Assembly (NCBI GenBank): GCA_023381565.1
Contig: JAMCRR010000037.1
Coordinates: forward strand, 50,171-114,170
DNA: 64,000 bases
Origin: Chloroflexota bacterium
Lineage (GTDB): Bacteria > Chloroflexota > Anaerolineae > Anaerolineales > Anaerolineaceae
Direction: 5' to 3'
A program made the translations under genes and the position numbers. The first letter of the stretch is position 1, and each line of letters opens with the position of its first letter. Positions 8,714 to 17,460 of this stretch are shown piece after piece. The notes beneath the pieces were generated by a model. That model did not search any database. It had not been told where the DNA came from and saw only the letters and a list, made by a program, of their open reading frames with translations.

Positions 8714-9925
8714 TTATCTGACGATTACTTTCTCTCGTTCTTTGAATACCTGATCGTAGCTGAAGAAATCCCACACCTGAGCCTGCCGCTCAACCTGGTT
8801 AAGCATGCCAAAACGTGAAGCTCCCAGGTAGAGGATTTCGAGGATTAAATCTCGGTATTCCAGCCCATCGGCTTTGCCAATGACGCACAGATCGCTGAAG
8901 CCGGGGGTTAAACCGGGCAGGGTATTGATTTCGAGCAGCCGGGGCCGGCCCTGCGCATCCAGGCGGAAATCTACCCGCGAAACGTCCAGGGCGCCGATGG
9001 CTTTGTGAGCCCGGATGGCCAGATTTTGCAGCTTCATCGCCAGCTGGTGATCGGTTCGCGCCGGGCAGATGAACTGTGGCACACCGGCCTCCTCAAAGGT
9101 CAGGGTTTTAGCGTGGTGCCCGTACACCCCCGGAGTGACCGACTTCGAGCTGTCCACCTCCAGTAAAGGGAAGCGGTGGAAGCCGTCTTCACCATATAGC
9201 TCGGGATGTAACGTGTATCTGCCTGCGCCCTCACGCCCCAGCAAACCGACGGTGAACTCTCTCCCAGGCAGGTATTCTTCGACCAGCGCCGGTTCGCGAT
9301 AGTTCGTGATAACCCAGGCCACGCGCTGGCGCAGTTCGAACTCGTCGTGAACGATAGCCGCTCCGTCCATGCCCATTCCCGTGCCCTCGCGCGCCGGTTT
9401 GACAAACATCGGGAAGTTCAAGCCTGGCTCAAGGGGTTCGTCCCAGGAGGAGAATTCCTGGAATGCGGCGATGGGCAGCTTCAAATCTCGCCAGACTCTT
9501 TTCGTCATGGTCTTATCCAGGGATACGGCATTGGCCTGCACACGGCTGGCAGTATAGGGGATGCGCAGCATCTCTAGCAAGGCAGGAACTTGAGCCTCAC
9601 GCCCATCGCCTCCTAATCCCTCAGAGATGTTAAAACAAATATCGGGCTTTGCGTCCCGGAGGGAAAAGGGTAAATTGAAGTCTGCGGGAAGGAATACGGT
9701 TTTGTGACCGGCAGATTCAATGGCTGATTGTATGGCCTGGATTGTCTCTTTTCGGTCAAACTCCGCACCGGCATCGGCTGGGCCGTCCATGGGTAGTGCC
9801 GTTTCCCCCTTCACATTTGCGATTACCGCCACTAACCAGGGTTTTGCCGGCTGCGGGATAATACTGGGAGGCTTATCGCTTTCTTGCTCTGCTTTTTCTT
9901 TATCAATTAGTGAAATCTCATCCAT
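8714..9925 (-). CDS. D-alanine--D-alanine ligase-like ATP-grasp protein
   Basis: A 403-residue ATP-grasp enzyme starting at the ATG at 9925, with GGAG 8 nt upstream. Ddl-type features include DICFNISEGLGGDGREAQVP (about residues 95-114), KTMTKRVW, the FVKPAREGTGMGMDG ATP-binding strand, VEEYLPGREFTVGLLG, and the C-terminal metal-binding DFRLDAQGRPRLLEINTLPGL. It resembles D-Ala-D-Ala ligase, which joins two D-alanines for peptidoglycan, but is longer than classical Ddl at the N-terminus and C-terminus. Chloroflexi carry several Ddl-like paralogues, so another amino-acid ligation is possible. No wall-synthesis neighbours are present. Confidence 0.75.
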   Translation of the reverse strand: MDEISLIDKEKAEQESDKPPSIIPQPAKPWLVAVIANVKGETALPMDGPADAGAEFDRKETIQAIQSAIESAGHKTVFLPADFNLPFSLRDAKPDICFNISEGLGGDGREAQVPALLEMLRIPYTASRVQANAVSLDKTMTKRVWRDLKLPIAAFQEFSSWDEPLEPGLNFPMFVKPAREGTGMGMDGAAIVHDEFELRQRVAWVITNYREPALVEEYLPGREFTVGLLGREGAGRYTLHPELYGEDGFHRFPLLEVDSSKSVTPGVYGHHAKTLTFEEAGVPQFICPARTDHQLAMKLQNLAIRAHKAIGALDVSRVDFRLDAQGRPRLLEINTLPGLTPGFSDLCVIGKADGLEYRDLILEILYLGASRFGMLNQVERQAQVWDFFSYDQVFKEREKVIVR

Positions 9926-10068
9926 CAGGTGTCTCCGCTCCGCTATATTCGAAATCTGGCTGATCCTTTTTACAGCCCGTTAGAGTATATATCATCATTT
10001 AAAAAATACAAGAGGGAATATGTTAATATTTTGTTTGATTTTTCACAGTTGGTTTTTGAAAGCTCGGC

Positions 10069-10097
10069 TTTACACCCCTTTGGGGAGAGGATATAAT
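10069..10097 (+). promoter_or_regulatory. Sigma70-type promoter for selC
   Basis: TTTACA (10069-10074) is followed by 17 nt and TATAAT (10092-10097). Transcription would start near 10104, about 95 nt before the selenocysteine tRNA, and may continue into the M50 protease gene. Confidence 0.7.
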
Positions 10098-10197
10098 AAT
10101 TACCTGTGGTTCAATCCGAATGAACGGGGGATAAGCACTGCCTCCGGAAATCGGATAAAATTAGTAGTATAAAAAACCCTCCCGAGGCTTTTCACCT

Positions 10198-10291
10198 GGG
10201 GGTGGTTGGGCCCCGGTGGGCTCCCCGGTCTTCAAAACCGGTGGCGGGTCGCGTTGCGGGCCGCGGTGGGTTCGACCCCCATCCACTCCCG
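10198..10291 (+). tRNA. selC: tRNA-Sec(UCA), selenocysteine tRNA
   Basis: The 94-nt RNA has the unusual bacterial tRNA-Sec shape. It has an 8-bp acceptor stem (GGGGGTGG at 10198-10205 pairing with CCACTCCC at 10283-10290, one G-U) and a 6-bp D-stem (GGGCCC/GGGCTC) with a CGGT tetraloop. The anticodon stem is CCGGT/ACCGG with loop CTTCAAA (anticodon TCA), and there is a long G/C-rich variable arm, a T-arm with TTCGACC and a G discriminator. CCA is only partly encoded (GCCT). It inserts selenocysteine at UGA codons with SelB and a SECIS hairpin. selA, selB and selD are not in the window. Confidence 0.95.
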
Positions 10292-10327
10292 CCTGATCAT
10301 TATGGGGTTATTGGTTGGCGGATATTT

Positions 10328-11542
10328 ATGGCAATTGCATATACAACAGATACCTTAGACCAATTGGTCGGACGTGTTTTTGATATTGAATCGATTACCC
10401 ATGGCGGTGACAATCGCCAGAAATACATCACGCGTTACGGAGGCCATCTCCGGGTAGAGGACTCGGCCGCGGCTTATGACGAGTTGTCGAAAGAACTTAA
10501 ACCCTACCAGATTACCCCTCTCTTTCGGTTGGAACATGGCCAGCAGGCGATCCTGCTCGTGCCAGAGCTCACCCAATCCAGGCCCTCCAACCCGGTTGTC
10601 AACCTGGTGCTTTTCGTACTCACAATTATCAGCGTGCTGTTAGCGGGCGGCTTGTTCGCCCCCAGCGACCCGAACTCGCTCACCACTCTATCGTTTACCC
10701 CGGCGGGCATCCTGGCGCTGCTGGCACAGGGCTGGCCGTTTGCAGTGAGTATGCTGGCTATCCTCACCGCCCACGAGTTTGGACACTACCTGGCGGGACG
10801 TTATCACCACACTCAGATCACCCTGCCGTATTTCATCCCACTGCCGCTGAGCCCATTTGGAACGATGGGCGCCTTTATCAATATGAAAGAGCCGCCTCGC
10901 AACCGGAATATTCTATTGGATATCGGTATCGCCGGTCCCCTGGCGGGCTTGATTGTGGCGATCCCCGTCCTTTTATACGGCCTGTCGATATCTACGGTGA
11001 GCCGCCTACCCCTGACCACTGCGCCGGGGACTGGTCTCCAGATGGAAGGGCAATCGCTTCTCTATTTACTGGCCAAGTTCACTATTTTCCACCAATGGCT
11101 GCCCGCCCCCACGTCCTATGGAAACCTGCCGCCGCTGCTGTATTGGGCGCGCTATTTCTTTACCGGCCAGCCCTTCCCGCTGGGTGGTCTGGACGTGATG
11201 CTGAGCCCGGTAGCCTGGGCAGGCTGGGCAGGTATCCTGGTGACTTCGCTCAACCTGATTCCTGCTGGTCAGCTCGACGGCGGGCACATGCTCTACGTCT
11301 TGCTCGGGCAGCAGAAGGCGCGCAAGCTTCTGCCTTTTATTCTCGTCTCTTTGATCATCCTGGGCTTTTTCTGGATTGGCTGGTGGCTGTGGGCGTTGAT
11401 CATTTTCTTCCTGGGCAGGGTGTATGCAGAACCGCTGGATCAGGTCACTCCGCTCAATTCACCGCGCAAGTACCTGGCAGTTCTCGCCCTGGTCATCTTT
11501 ATCCTGGTCTTTACACCGGTGCCGCTGAATATAGTTAGCTAA
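10328..11542 (+). CDS. Site-2 protease family (M50) intramembrane metalloprotease
   Basis: A 404-residue polytopic protein. The zinc-binding HEFGH motif (about residues 149-153) lies in a membrane span, and the second M50 motif NLIPAGQLDGGH (about 309-320) supplies the third ligand Asp. The N-terminal 90 residues form a soluble domain, as in EGY1-like and bacterial M50 proteins of this length. I chose the ATG at 10328; upstream in-frame codons run through the tRNA-Sec gene and cannot be coding. Site-2 proteases cut membrane-bound regulators or clear membrane peptides. The substrate is unknown. Confidence 0.9.
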   Translation: MAIAYTTDTLDQLVGRVFDIESITHGGDNRQKYITRYGGHLRVEDSAAAYDELSKELKPYQITPLFRLEHGQQAILLVPELTQSRPSNPVVNLVLFVLTIISVLLAGGLFAPSDPNSLTTLSFTPAGILALLAQGWPFAVSMLAILTAHEFGHYLAGRYHHTQITLPYFIPLPLSPFGTMGAFINMKEPPRNRNILLDIGIAGPLAGLIVAIPVLLYGLSISTVSRLPLTTAPGTGLQMEGQSLLYLLAKFTIFHQWLPAPTSYGNLPPLLYWARYFFTGQPFPLGGLDVMLSPVAWAGWAGILVTSLNLIPAGQLDGGHMLYVLLGQQKARKLLPFILVSLIILGFFWIGWWLWALIIFFLGRVYAEPLDQVTPLNSPRKYLAVLALVIFILVFTPVPLNIVS

Positions 11543-11607
11543 ATCCTTAAAGTTAATATTCGCCTTTACAAATCGAGTGGATGATAGGAAAAATTAGCCT
11601 ATACCTT

Positions 11608-11784
11608 GGGCAAGATTTCCTCATGCCTGGTAGTTCGGGCGATTCATAAAATCGCCCTACCCGTAGAGCACGCTTTCATCTTGCCTGATTTGCTGGGAAA
11701 TTTACAAAATCGCCCTAAATCGAGGGCAAGGGTATTGCATCGTGTCCGGTTACCTGGGTGATTGGCAAAATTGCCCTACGCATA
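11608..11784 (+). repeat. Three degenerate about 58-bp tandem repeats, each with a hairpin-type motif
   Basis: Three successive units start near 11608, 11666 and 11724. Each reads roughly GGGCAAG, then a TCATGCCTGG-like block, then a GGGCGATT..AAAATCGCCCTA block. In unit 1 the last block is a perfect inverted repeat, GGGCGATT (11637-11644) with AATCGCCC (11650-11657). In unit 3 it is GGGTGATT with AATTGCCC, and unit 2 has lost the left arm. They occupy the space upstream of the macA-like gene and end about 20 nt before its start, so they may be operators or a regulated leader for the efflux operon. Confidence 0.75.
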
Positions 11785-11802
11785 AATCGGGGAGGGAAGG
11801 AA

Positions 11803-13206
11803 ATGAAGCGATTATTTATCGGCATACTGGTAGTCGGAGCGCTTGCCGGGGGGTATTATGCCTATACCCGCTACCAACAGGAAAAGGCTGCCGCACAAAC
11901 CAGCTACCAGACCGTGAAGGTTACCCGTGGGGAATTAGTCGCCATGGTGGGGGCTACCGGTACGGTGCGCGCCAACCAGACGGCGGTAATTTCATGGCAA
12001 ACATCGGGGATTGTCGGGAATATTTATGTGAAACAGGGAGATACGATCCCCGAGGGCCAAATCCTGACAAACTTGAACCGGGCATCGCTCTCGCAAAGCC
12101 TGATTCTGGCACAGGCAGACCTGGTTGCTGCGCAGAAAAGCCTCGACGAGCTGAACAGATCCAATCTGGCACAAGCGCAGGCGCAGCTGGCGCTTAACGA
12201 AGCCCAAACCGCTTACGATAAAGCCAAAAACAAGCGCGAGGCGATGAAATATCCGCGCGGCACGAAGACGAATGTCGATAATGCCTATTCACAATACGAG
12301 CTCGCCCAGAGCAATCTGGCGCTGGCGCAGAGAGCTTATGACCGTGTGGCTTTCCTGGATGTGAGCGACATACGCCGCGTTCAGGCGTTGAACGACCTCA
12401 CCACGGCCCAGAAGGCTCGCGACACCGCATTAGGTACGTATAATTGGCTGACCGGGAAACCGACCGATGCGGATATCGCCCAGGCAGATGCCAACCTGGC
12501 GGTGGCCCAGGCGCAGCTGGAAGATGCGCAGCGGGAATGGGACCGCCTGAAGGATGGCCCAGACCCTAACGATATCGCTGCGGCGCAAGCCCGGATCGAA
12601 GCCGCTCAGGCCACAATTAATATGGCCCACCTGACGGCGCCTTTCGCAGGCACCATTACCGACATTACCATCCTGCGCGGCGATTTGGTCTCACCGGGGA
12701 CTCCGGCATTCCGCCTGGATGACCTCTCGCACCTGTTGGTCGACGTAGAGGTGTCTGAGATCGACATCAACCGCGTGGCGGTTGGGCAGAAAGTGAACAT
12801 GACCTTCGACGCCATCTCGGGTAAGGAGTATGCTGGCACGGTCAAACAGGTGGCCCGGTACGGAACCCCCAGCCAGGGTGTGGTCAACTTTATCGTCACC
12901 GTGGAAGTTACGAACCCCGACAACGATGTGCGTACCGGCATGACCGCTGCCGTCAATATCATCGTTAACCGGCTCGAAAATGTGCTTCTGGTCCCCAACC
13001 GGGCAATCCGGCTGCGGCAAGGGCAGTATACGGTTTATGTGTTGCGGAACGGATTGCCGGCTGCGGAGACACTTAAGTTGGGTGCTTCATCAGATACGAT
13101 GAGTGAAATCCTTTCGAGCAATCTTGTCGAGGGCGAGGAGATCATCTTAAACCCGCCTCTTGATTTCCAATCCAACGGGGGTTCGCCGTTCGGAATGGGG
13201 GGATGA
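11803..13206 (+). CDS. MacA/HlyD-like periplasmic adaptor subunit of an efflux pump
   Basis: A 467-residue protein starting at the ATG at 11803 after a GGGAGGGAAGG ribosome binding site. It has an N-terminal membrane anchor (about residues 3-22), a first lipoyl half near GTVRANQTAVISWQTSG, and a long Ala/Gln/Leu-rich helical hairpin (about 75-240). The second half reads HLTAPFAGTITDI, followed by a beta-barrel and membrane-proximal domain (VLLVPNRAIRLR). Adaptors of this type link an inner ABC exporter to the outside. It is followed by the matching ATPase after 3 nt. Confidence 0.9.
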   Translation: MKRLFIGILVVGALAGGYYAYTRYQQEKAAAQTSYQTVKVTRGELVAMVGATGTVRANQTAVISWQTSGIVGNIYVKQGDTIPEGQILTNLNRASLSQSLILAQADLVAAQKSLDELNRSNLAQAQAQLALNEAQTAYDKAKNKREAMKYPRGTKTNVDNAYSQYELAQSNLALAQRAYDRVAFLDVSDIRRVQALNDLTTAQKARDTALGTYNWLTGKPTDADIAQADANLAVAQAQLEDAQREWDRLKDGPDPNDIAAAQARIEAAQATINMAHLTAPFAGTITDITILRGDLVSPGTPAFRLDDLSHLLVDVEVSEIDINRVAVGQKVNMTFDAISGKEYAGTVKQVARYGTPSQGVVNFIVTVEVTNPDNDVRTGMTAAVNIIVNRLENVLLVPNRAIRLRQGQYTVYVLRNGLPAAETLKLGASSDTMSEILSSNLVEGEEIILNPPLDFQSNGGSPFGMGG

Positions 13207-13209
13207 CCG

Positions 13210-13887
13210 ATGGGCGAGTGGGTGATCGACGCAGAGAATATCACCAAGGTCTACAGAATGGGAGAAGTCCTGGTGAATGCCCTGGCAGGTGTCACTGTGA
13301 AGATCCATCCGGGAGAGGTGGTTTCGATCATGGGACCTTCCGGTTCGGGGAAATCGACGCTCATGAATATTTTGGGCTGCCTGGACCGCCCAACCAGCGG
13401 CGAATATATCCTGGATGGGGCGGTTGTATCGAATTTGCGCGACGACCAGCTGGCGTTGATCCGCAACCGCAAGGTCGGGTTTGTCTTTCAAAGTTTCAAC
13501 CTTCTGCCGCGCGCCTCGGCGATCTCAAATGTGGAGCTCCCCTTGCGGTATGCGGGGATCAATAAAGACCGAAATGAGAAGGCGCGCCTGGCGCTCGAGT
13601 CGGTTGGGCTGGGCGACCGCATAAAGCACCATCCGGCGGAGCTTTCGGGGGGGCAGCAGCAGCGGGTGGCTATCGCCCGCGCCCTCATCAACGACCCAGC
13701 CATCCTCATGGCCGATGAACCTACCGGCAACCTGGATTCAAAATCCGGAAAAGAGATCCTGGAGTTGATCTTGAAGCTCAACAAGGAGCGTGGGACAACC
13801 GTGATTATCGTTACCCACGATCCGCTCATTGCGGCCCGGACCAGCCGGGTGATCCGGTTGAGAGATGGACTGGTGGAGGAAGCTTAA
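13210..13887 (+). CDS. MacB-like ABC transporter ATPase
   Basis: A 225-residue nucleotide-binding subunit with Walker A GPSGSGKST (about 42-50), Q-loop FVFQSFNLLPR, signature LSGGQQQR, Walker B ILMADEPTGNLDS and H-loop VTHDP. This is the LolD/MacB-type family that powers FtsX-like permeases. The stop overlaps the first base of the permease gene, so the two are almost certainly translated together. It probably drives export of a peptide, lipoprotein or antibiotic through the adjoining adaptor. Confidence 0.93.
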   Translation: MGEWVIDAENITKVYRMGEVLVNALAGVTVKIHPGEVVSIMGPSGSGKSTLMNILGCLDRPTSGEYILDGAVVSNLRDDQLALIRNRKVGFVFQSFNLLPRASAISNVELPLRYAGINKDRNEKARLALESVGLGDRIKHHPAELSGGQQQRVAIARALINDPAILMADEPTGNLDSKSGKEILELILKLNKERGTTVIIVTHDPLIAARTSRVIRLRDGLVEEA

Positions 13888-15116
13888 TGGACTTGTGGCA
13901 AAGCGTGATCGAAGCCCTGCAGAGTCTGACGGCGAACAAAATGCGCTCGGGTTTGACCATCCTGGGAATTGTGATTGGTGTGGCAGCGGTGATCGCCATG
14001 CTGGCGGCTGGTCAGGGAGCCCAAGATACGATCACCGGATCGATCAGCGGGATTGGTACAAATTTATTGTTTGTATTTTCCGGGAACATGGGCGAAACTG
14101 TGCGCAATGTTCAACCCCTCACGCTGGGGGATGCGGAGGCAATCGCCGATCCTTTTCAAGCCCCATCGATTGTGGCGGTTGCGCCTGCCATCCAGGGGAG
14201 TGTAGAGGTGACCTATGGGGGGGAGCAAACCAGCACCAGCGTTGTGGGTGTAACCCCCGATTATGCGGCTGTGCGCAACTATCACATGACCGAAGGGGAG
14301 TTCATCAGCGCGGATCAGATGCTGGGGAATTCCTCCGTGGTTTTATTGGGGGTGGATGTGGCAGACAAGCTCTTCGGAAGGCGGGATGGGTTGGTTGGGG
14401 AAGTCATCCGCATCGAAGGGCAACCCTTTCGGGTGCAGGGTGTGCTCGAATCCAAAGGTGGCAGCTCTTTTGGCAGCCAGGATAACCAGGTGCTCGTTCC
14501 CTTATCTACGGCGCAGACCCGCCTGGTCCGGCGCACCGTGCGCGATCGCGTCGATCTGATTTTGGCGCAGGTAATCGGCCCGGATGACATTTCAAGGGCC
14601 AGCGATGAGATTGCCCAGATCTTACGCACCCGCCACCGTACAGCTATTGGGGCGGATGATTTTACCATCTTCAGCCAGCAAGATTTCGTCAGCACAGCGA
14701 AGACCATTACCGGCGTGCTGACCATCTTTTTGGGTGGCATCGCAGCCATCTCGCTTCTGGTGGGTGGGATCGGCATCATGAATATTATGCTGGTTTCGGT
14801 GACCGAGCGAACGCGTGAGATCGGGCTGCGCAAAGCGCTGGGGGCGCGCAAGCGAGATATTATGATCCAATTCCTGACTGAATCGTCGATGCTGAGCATG
14901 CTGGGAGGCTTAGTGGGCATCTTACTGGGCTGGCTGATTGCCCAGATTGTGGGTCAGATTGCCGCAGCGAATGCCACGCCGTTCACTCCCGTCGTGGGGA
15001 TCAACGACGTCCTCCTGGCGACTCTATTCTCGACAGCCGTGGGGTTGTTTTTTGGGATATACCCTGCCAACCGTGCCGCTAACCTGGAGCCGGTGGAGGC
15101 GTTGAGGTACGAGTAA
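13887..15116 (+). CDS. MacB-like ABC transporter permease (FtsX domain)
   Basis: A 409-residue permease. It has one N-terminal membrane span (GLTILGIVIGVAAVIAMLA), a large extracytoplasmic MacB periplasmic-core domain (about residues 45-240), and three C-terminal spans forming the FtsX domain (GIGIMNIMLVSVTERTREIG, LRKALGARKRDI). Together with the adaptor and ATPase it makes a MacAB-type tripartite efflux unit, which in a monoderm Chloroflexi cell would move substrate across a single membrane. It ends the operon. Confidence 0.93.
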   Translation: MDLWQSVIEALQSLTANKMRSGLTILGIVIGVAAVIAMLAAGQGAQDTITGSISGIGTNLLFVFSGNMGETVRNVQPLTLGDAEAIADPFQAPSIVAVAPAIQGSVEVTYGGEQTSTSVVGVTPDYAAVRNYHMTEGEFISADQMLGNSSVVLLGVDVADKLFGRRDGLVGEVIRIEGQPFRVQGVLESKGGSSFGSQDNQVLVPLSTAQTRLVRRTVRDRVDLILAQVIGPDDISRASDEIAQILRTRHRTAIGADDFTIFSQQDFVSTAKTITGVLTIFLGGIAAISLLVGGIGIMNIMLVSVTERTREIGLRKALGARKRDIMIQFLTESSMLSMLGGLVGILLGWLIAQIVGQIAAANATPFTPVVGINDVLLATLFSTAVGLFFGIYPANRAANLEPVEALRYE

Positions 15117-15161
15117 AAAAATTGTCGATTGTAGATTTTAGATTGCTGATTAAATTTACCA

Positions 15162-15444
15162 TCAACAATCCACGATCCTCTCTTCTGTTGTCTCGGCCTC
15201 TATCCAATTCAGGTAGCTCTTCGATCCTATGAGTATCGGCAGCGCGAGGAGATCAGGCACTTCGTACGGGTGGAGCCGGAGCGCGGCAGGCATCAGTCTG
15301 CTCACGAAAAGGCTTGCCCGGGTTTTCACCACCCGTAGAGTTTTATGCGCCTCCTGAATTCTCTTCCAGGAGCATCCAGGCAATTTTTTCGCCGGTTTCT
15401 TGGTTAGCGGTGGTGATCTGGGCGATGATAAATTATTTGGCCAT
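15162..15444 (-). pseudogene. cutA: cutA relic (divalent-cation tolerance protein)
   Basis: On the reverse strand an ATG at 15444 opens MAK, then TAA, then FIIAQITTANQETGEKIAW, which is the CutA start with a stop at codon 4. A junction near GGAAGAG/AATTCAGG loses about 25 residues of the family core and shifts the frame. The rest, IQEAHKTLRVVKTRASLF and LHPYEVPDLLALPI, is the conserved CutA C-terminal half. CutA is a trimeric PII-like fold protein. A premature stop plus a deletion with frameshift make this a dead gene. The start of the relic lies 8 nt past the stop codon of the histidine-kinase gene. Confidence 0.78.
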
Positions 15445-15451
15445 TCATTAC

Positions 15452-17140
15452 CTAGATTGGCACGCTAACCCTTATGAATGTCCCCTTGCCGGGATGTGAT
15501 TTTACCTCGACGGTTCCCCCGATGGCTTCGGCTCGTTCGCGGATTCCCACCAGGCCCAGGTGGCCTTTGCGAGCCTGCTCCAACCATTGGGTCGGCACTT
15601 CGAACCCCTGTCCGTTATCCTCGACATTCAGCTCGACTTGCCGGTCGGTTTTGGTGAGGCTGATGTTGACCTGGCTGGCTTTAGAGTGCCTGATGACATT
15701 GTTCATGGCTTCCTGGAAGATGCGGTATAACGCCAGGCGAGGCGCTTCCGGGAGTATCTGCCCTTCCTGCATGGCAGTAAAGTTGACCTTCATTTCAGGA
15801 TGTTTCTCTTGGAAGGTTTCCAGGTGCGATCGCATCGCTTTTTCCAGCCCAAATTTCGATAAGATGGGGGGCCGCAGTTCTCCGGCGAAAGAGCGTAGCT
15901 CGTCGATATGCTCCTGGATAGATAGCCTGATCTCTTCCAGGGTTTCGTAAGTCTGGCTATCGGGAGTTGCATCGATCGCCATCTGAAGATCGAAGGAGAC
16001 CCCGATGAGCTGCTGCAAGGGTCCGTCGTGCAGATCACGGGCGATCTGCAGGCGTTCCTGCTCGCGCTGCTCGATCAAGAGACGCTGAACTTCAACCCGG
16101 GCTGCCTGCTGGCTGGTTTCTTCTTCCAGGTGCTTGGATTCGGTGATATCGATAAACAGGGCCGCGAATTTGCCTCGTTCTGGGCTGAAAGCAACCACAT
16201 CATAATATTTCCCCAGGGCACGGGTATAATTTTGGAAATGCATCGGCATTCCGGTCAAGGCGACCTGGCCGTAGATCTCGATCCAAGAAGGTTCTACTTC
16301 CGGTAGTACTTCTAAAACCCTTCTTCCCACAACCCGAGCCCGAGGTAACCCGGTCATCTGCTCGAAGGCGGGATTGACTTCTAGAAACCGATAATCCACC
16401 GCTTTACCGGTGTCATCGCAGATGATTTCGTGCAATGCAAAACCCTCGGTCATCTTCTCGAACAGGTTGTGATAGCGCTCCTCGCTTTCGCGCAGGGCTT
16501 GCTCCATTTTTCGATGTTTAGCGCTTTCGATAATTTCCCATTTGCCGGTATTCTTAATCAAGGCAAACTGATGGTTGGCGATGACCTCCATGATTTCGTA
16601 AGCGCCGCACTTCTCCAGCGAGTAAGTGCAGAGCGCCAGCATACGCTGAGTGCCGATGATTTCGTTGATTTTCTCTTCGTAGAGCGTGAAGTCGCCCCAA
16701 TTTGCCTGTTCGAGCCAGAAGGTGTTCCCGGTCAATCGCAGCCCCTGGTAGCCCTTCTGTCTGGCAGCGGCCAGCTTATCCGTCCACCCCTGGAGGACGG
16801 CATTGGCATCGAATCTGCCGCCGGGCAGGTACCATTCGGTATAATCGAGGACTTCGATTTGTCCTTTCTCAATCAAGCGGTCCAGATCTGGTACTTCAAG
16901 GCGCAAGGCGTCTAGCGCTTGGTCTACCTGCAAGGGGATGGAGGTAATCCACATGCAGAATTCGTTGGCTTTAAGACCGGCGCGAAAATAGGGAACCAGA
17001 ATCTCGATCAGATCCTGGCTTGTCACGTAGAACTGGCAGAAGTGCGTTCCCCAGGGTACTGTGCCGAGTATATCGATGCCAGATTGAAGGAAAGCATCTT
17101 TCTCGCCGGGGGTAATATTCGATCTGCCATTCGCCATCAA
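15452..17140 (-). CDS. MEDS-PAS sensor histidine kinase (HisKA_3 type)
   Basis: A 562-residue kinase without membrane spans. Residues about 20-190 form a MEDS (DcmR-type) sensory domain (GTHFCQFYVTSQDLIEILVPYF). A PAS domain follows (about 215-340, RYHNLFEKMTEGFALHEI, ending DITESK), then a short coiled coil, the HisKA_3 H-box RDLHDGPLQQLIG with the phosphorylated His, and a NarL-type ATPase domain (EAMNNVIRHSKA, DNGQGF, GLVGIRERAEAIGG). It should phosphorylate a NarL/LuxR-type response regulator, but none is adjacent, so it is an orphan here. MEDS domains are tied to sensing of small hydrocarbon-type signals in some methylotrophs. Confidence 0.9.
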   Translation of the reverse strand: MMANGRSNITPGEKDAFLQSGIDILGTVPWGTHFCQFYVTSQDLIEILVPYFRAGLKANEFCMWITSIPLQVDQALDALRLEVPDLDRLIEKGQIEVLDYTEWYLPGGRFDANAVLQGWTDKLAAARQKGYQGLRLTGNTFWLEQANWGDFTLYEEKINEIIGTQRMLALCTYSLEKCGAYEIMEVIANHQFALIKNTGKWEIIESAKHRKMEQALRESEERYHNLFEKMTEGFALHEIICDDTGKAVDYRFLEVNPAFEQMTGLPRARVVGRRVLEVLPEVEPSWIEIYGQVALTGMPMHFQNYTRALGKYYDVVAFSPERGKFAALFIDITESKHLEEETSQQAARVEVQRLLIEQREQERLQIARDLHDGPLQQLIGVSFDLQMAIDATPDSQTYETLEEIRLSIQEHIDELRSFAGELRPPILSKFGLEKAMRSHLETFQEKHPEMKVNFTAMQEGQILPEAPRLALYRIFQEAMNNVIRHSKASQVNISLTKTDRQVELNVEDNGQGFEVPTQWLEQARKGHLGLVGIRERAEAIGGTVEVKSHPGKGTFIRVSVPI

Positions 17141-17460
17141 GGCTGCTCCTGCTTAAAGCCTGTTTTTCTTAGCCGTCTGTTCACCGCTGATACCTCACGC
17201 TGGGCGGGAAGGTTTGCCTAACAGGTATGCGCATCAATGCTTGCATTAATAAGAAACACAAAACAGAGAGGTAGATGCACGGTAGTGAATACGGAAGGAT
17301 GGGATGCTGAACTAACAAATAATTATATCCCAATAACCGCCTGGTTCGGGCAGCTCTTCTCCAAAGGTTCCGCCTCGAATCCCGAAGATGAGGTAAAATT
17401 TATTCAAGCGGGTGATCGTTTGCCGGCCTTTCTATAAATTTCCAAAAAGGAGAGCCTCTC
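17141..17460. other. Intergenic region with no firm feature
   Basis: This 320-nt space separates the divergent histidine kinase and serA genes. It must hold both promoters, but I see no pair of -35/-10 boxes good enough to assign. The short frames here have no ribosome binding sites. The serA ribosome binding site AAAAAGGAGAG lies at its right edge. Confidence 0.6.

Noticed and set aside
10202-10327. The 42-codon N-terminal extension of the M50 protease
   Set aside because: It runs through the tRNA-Sec gene; the ATG at 10328 starts the family-like sequence.
11608-11784. Three regularly spaced repeats as a short CRISPR array
   Set aside because: Repeat and spacer cannot be told apart: similarity runs across the whole 58-nt unit and is degenerate. 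No cas genes are present.
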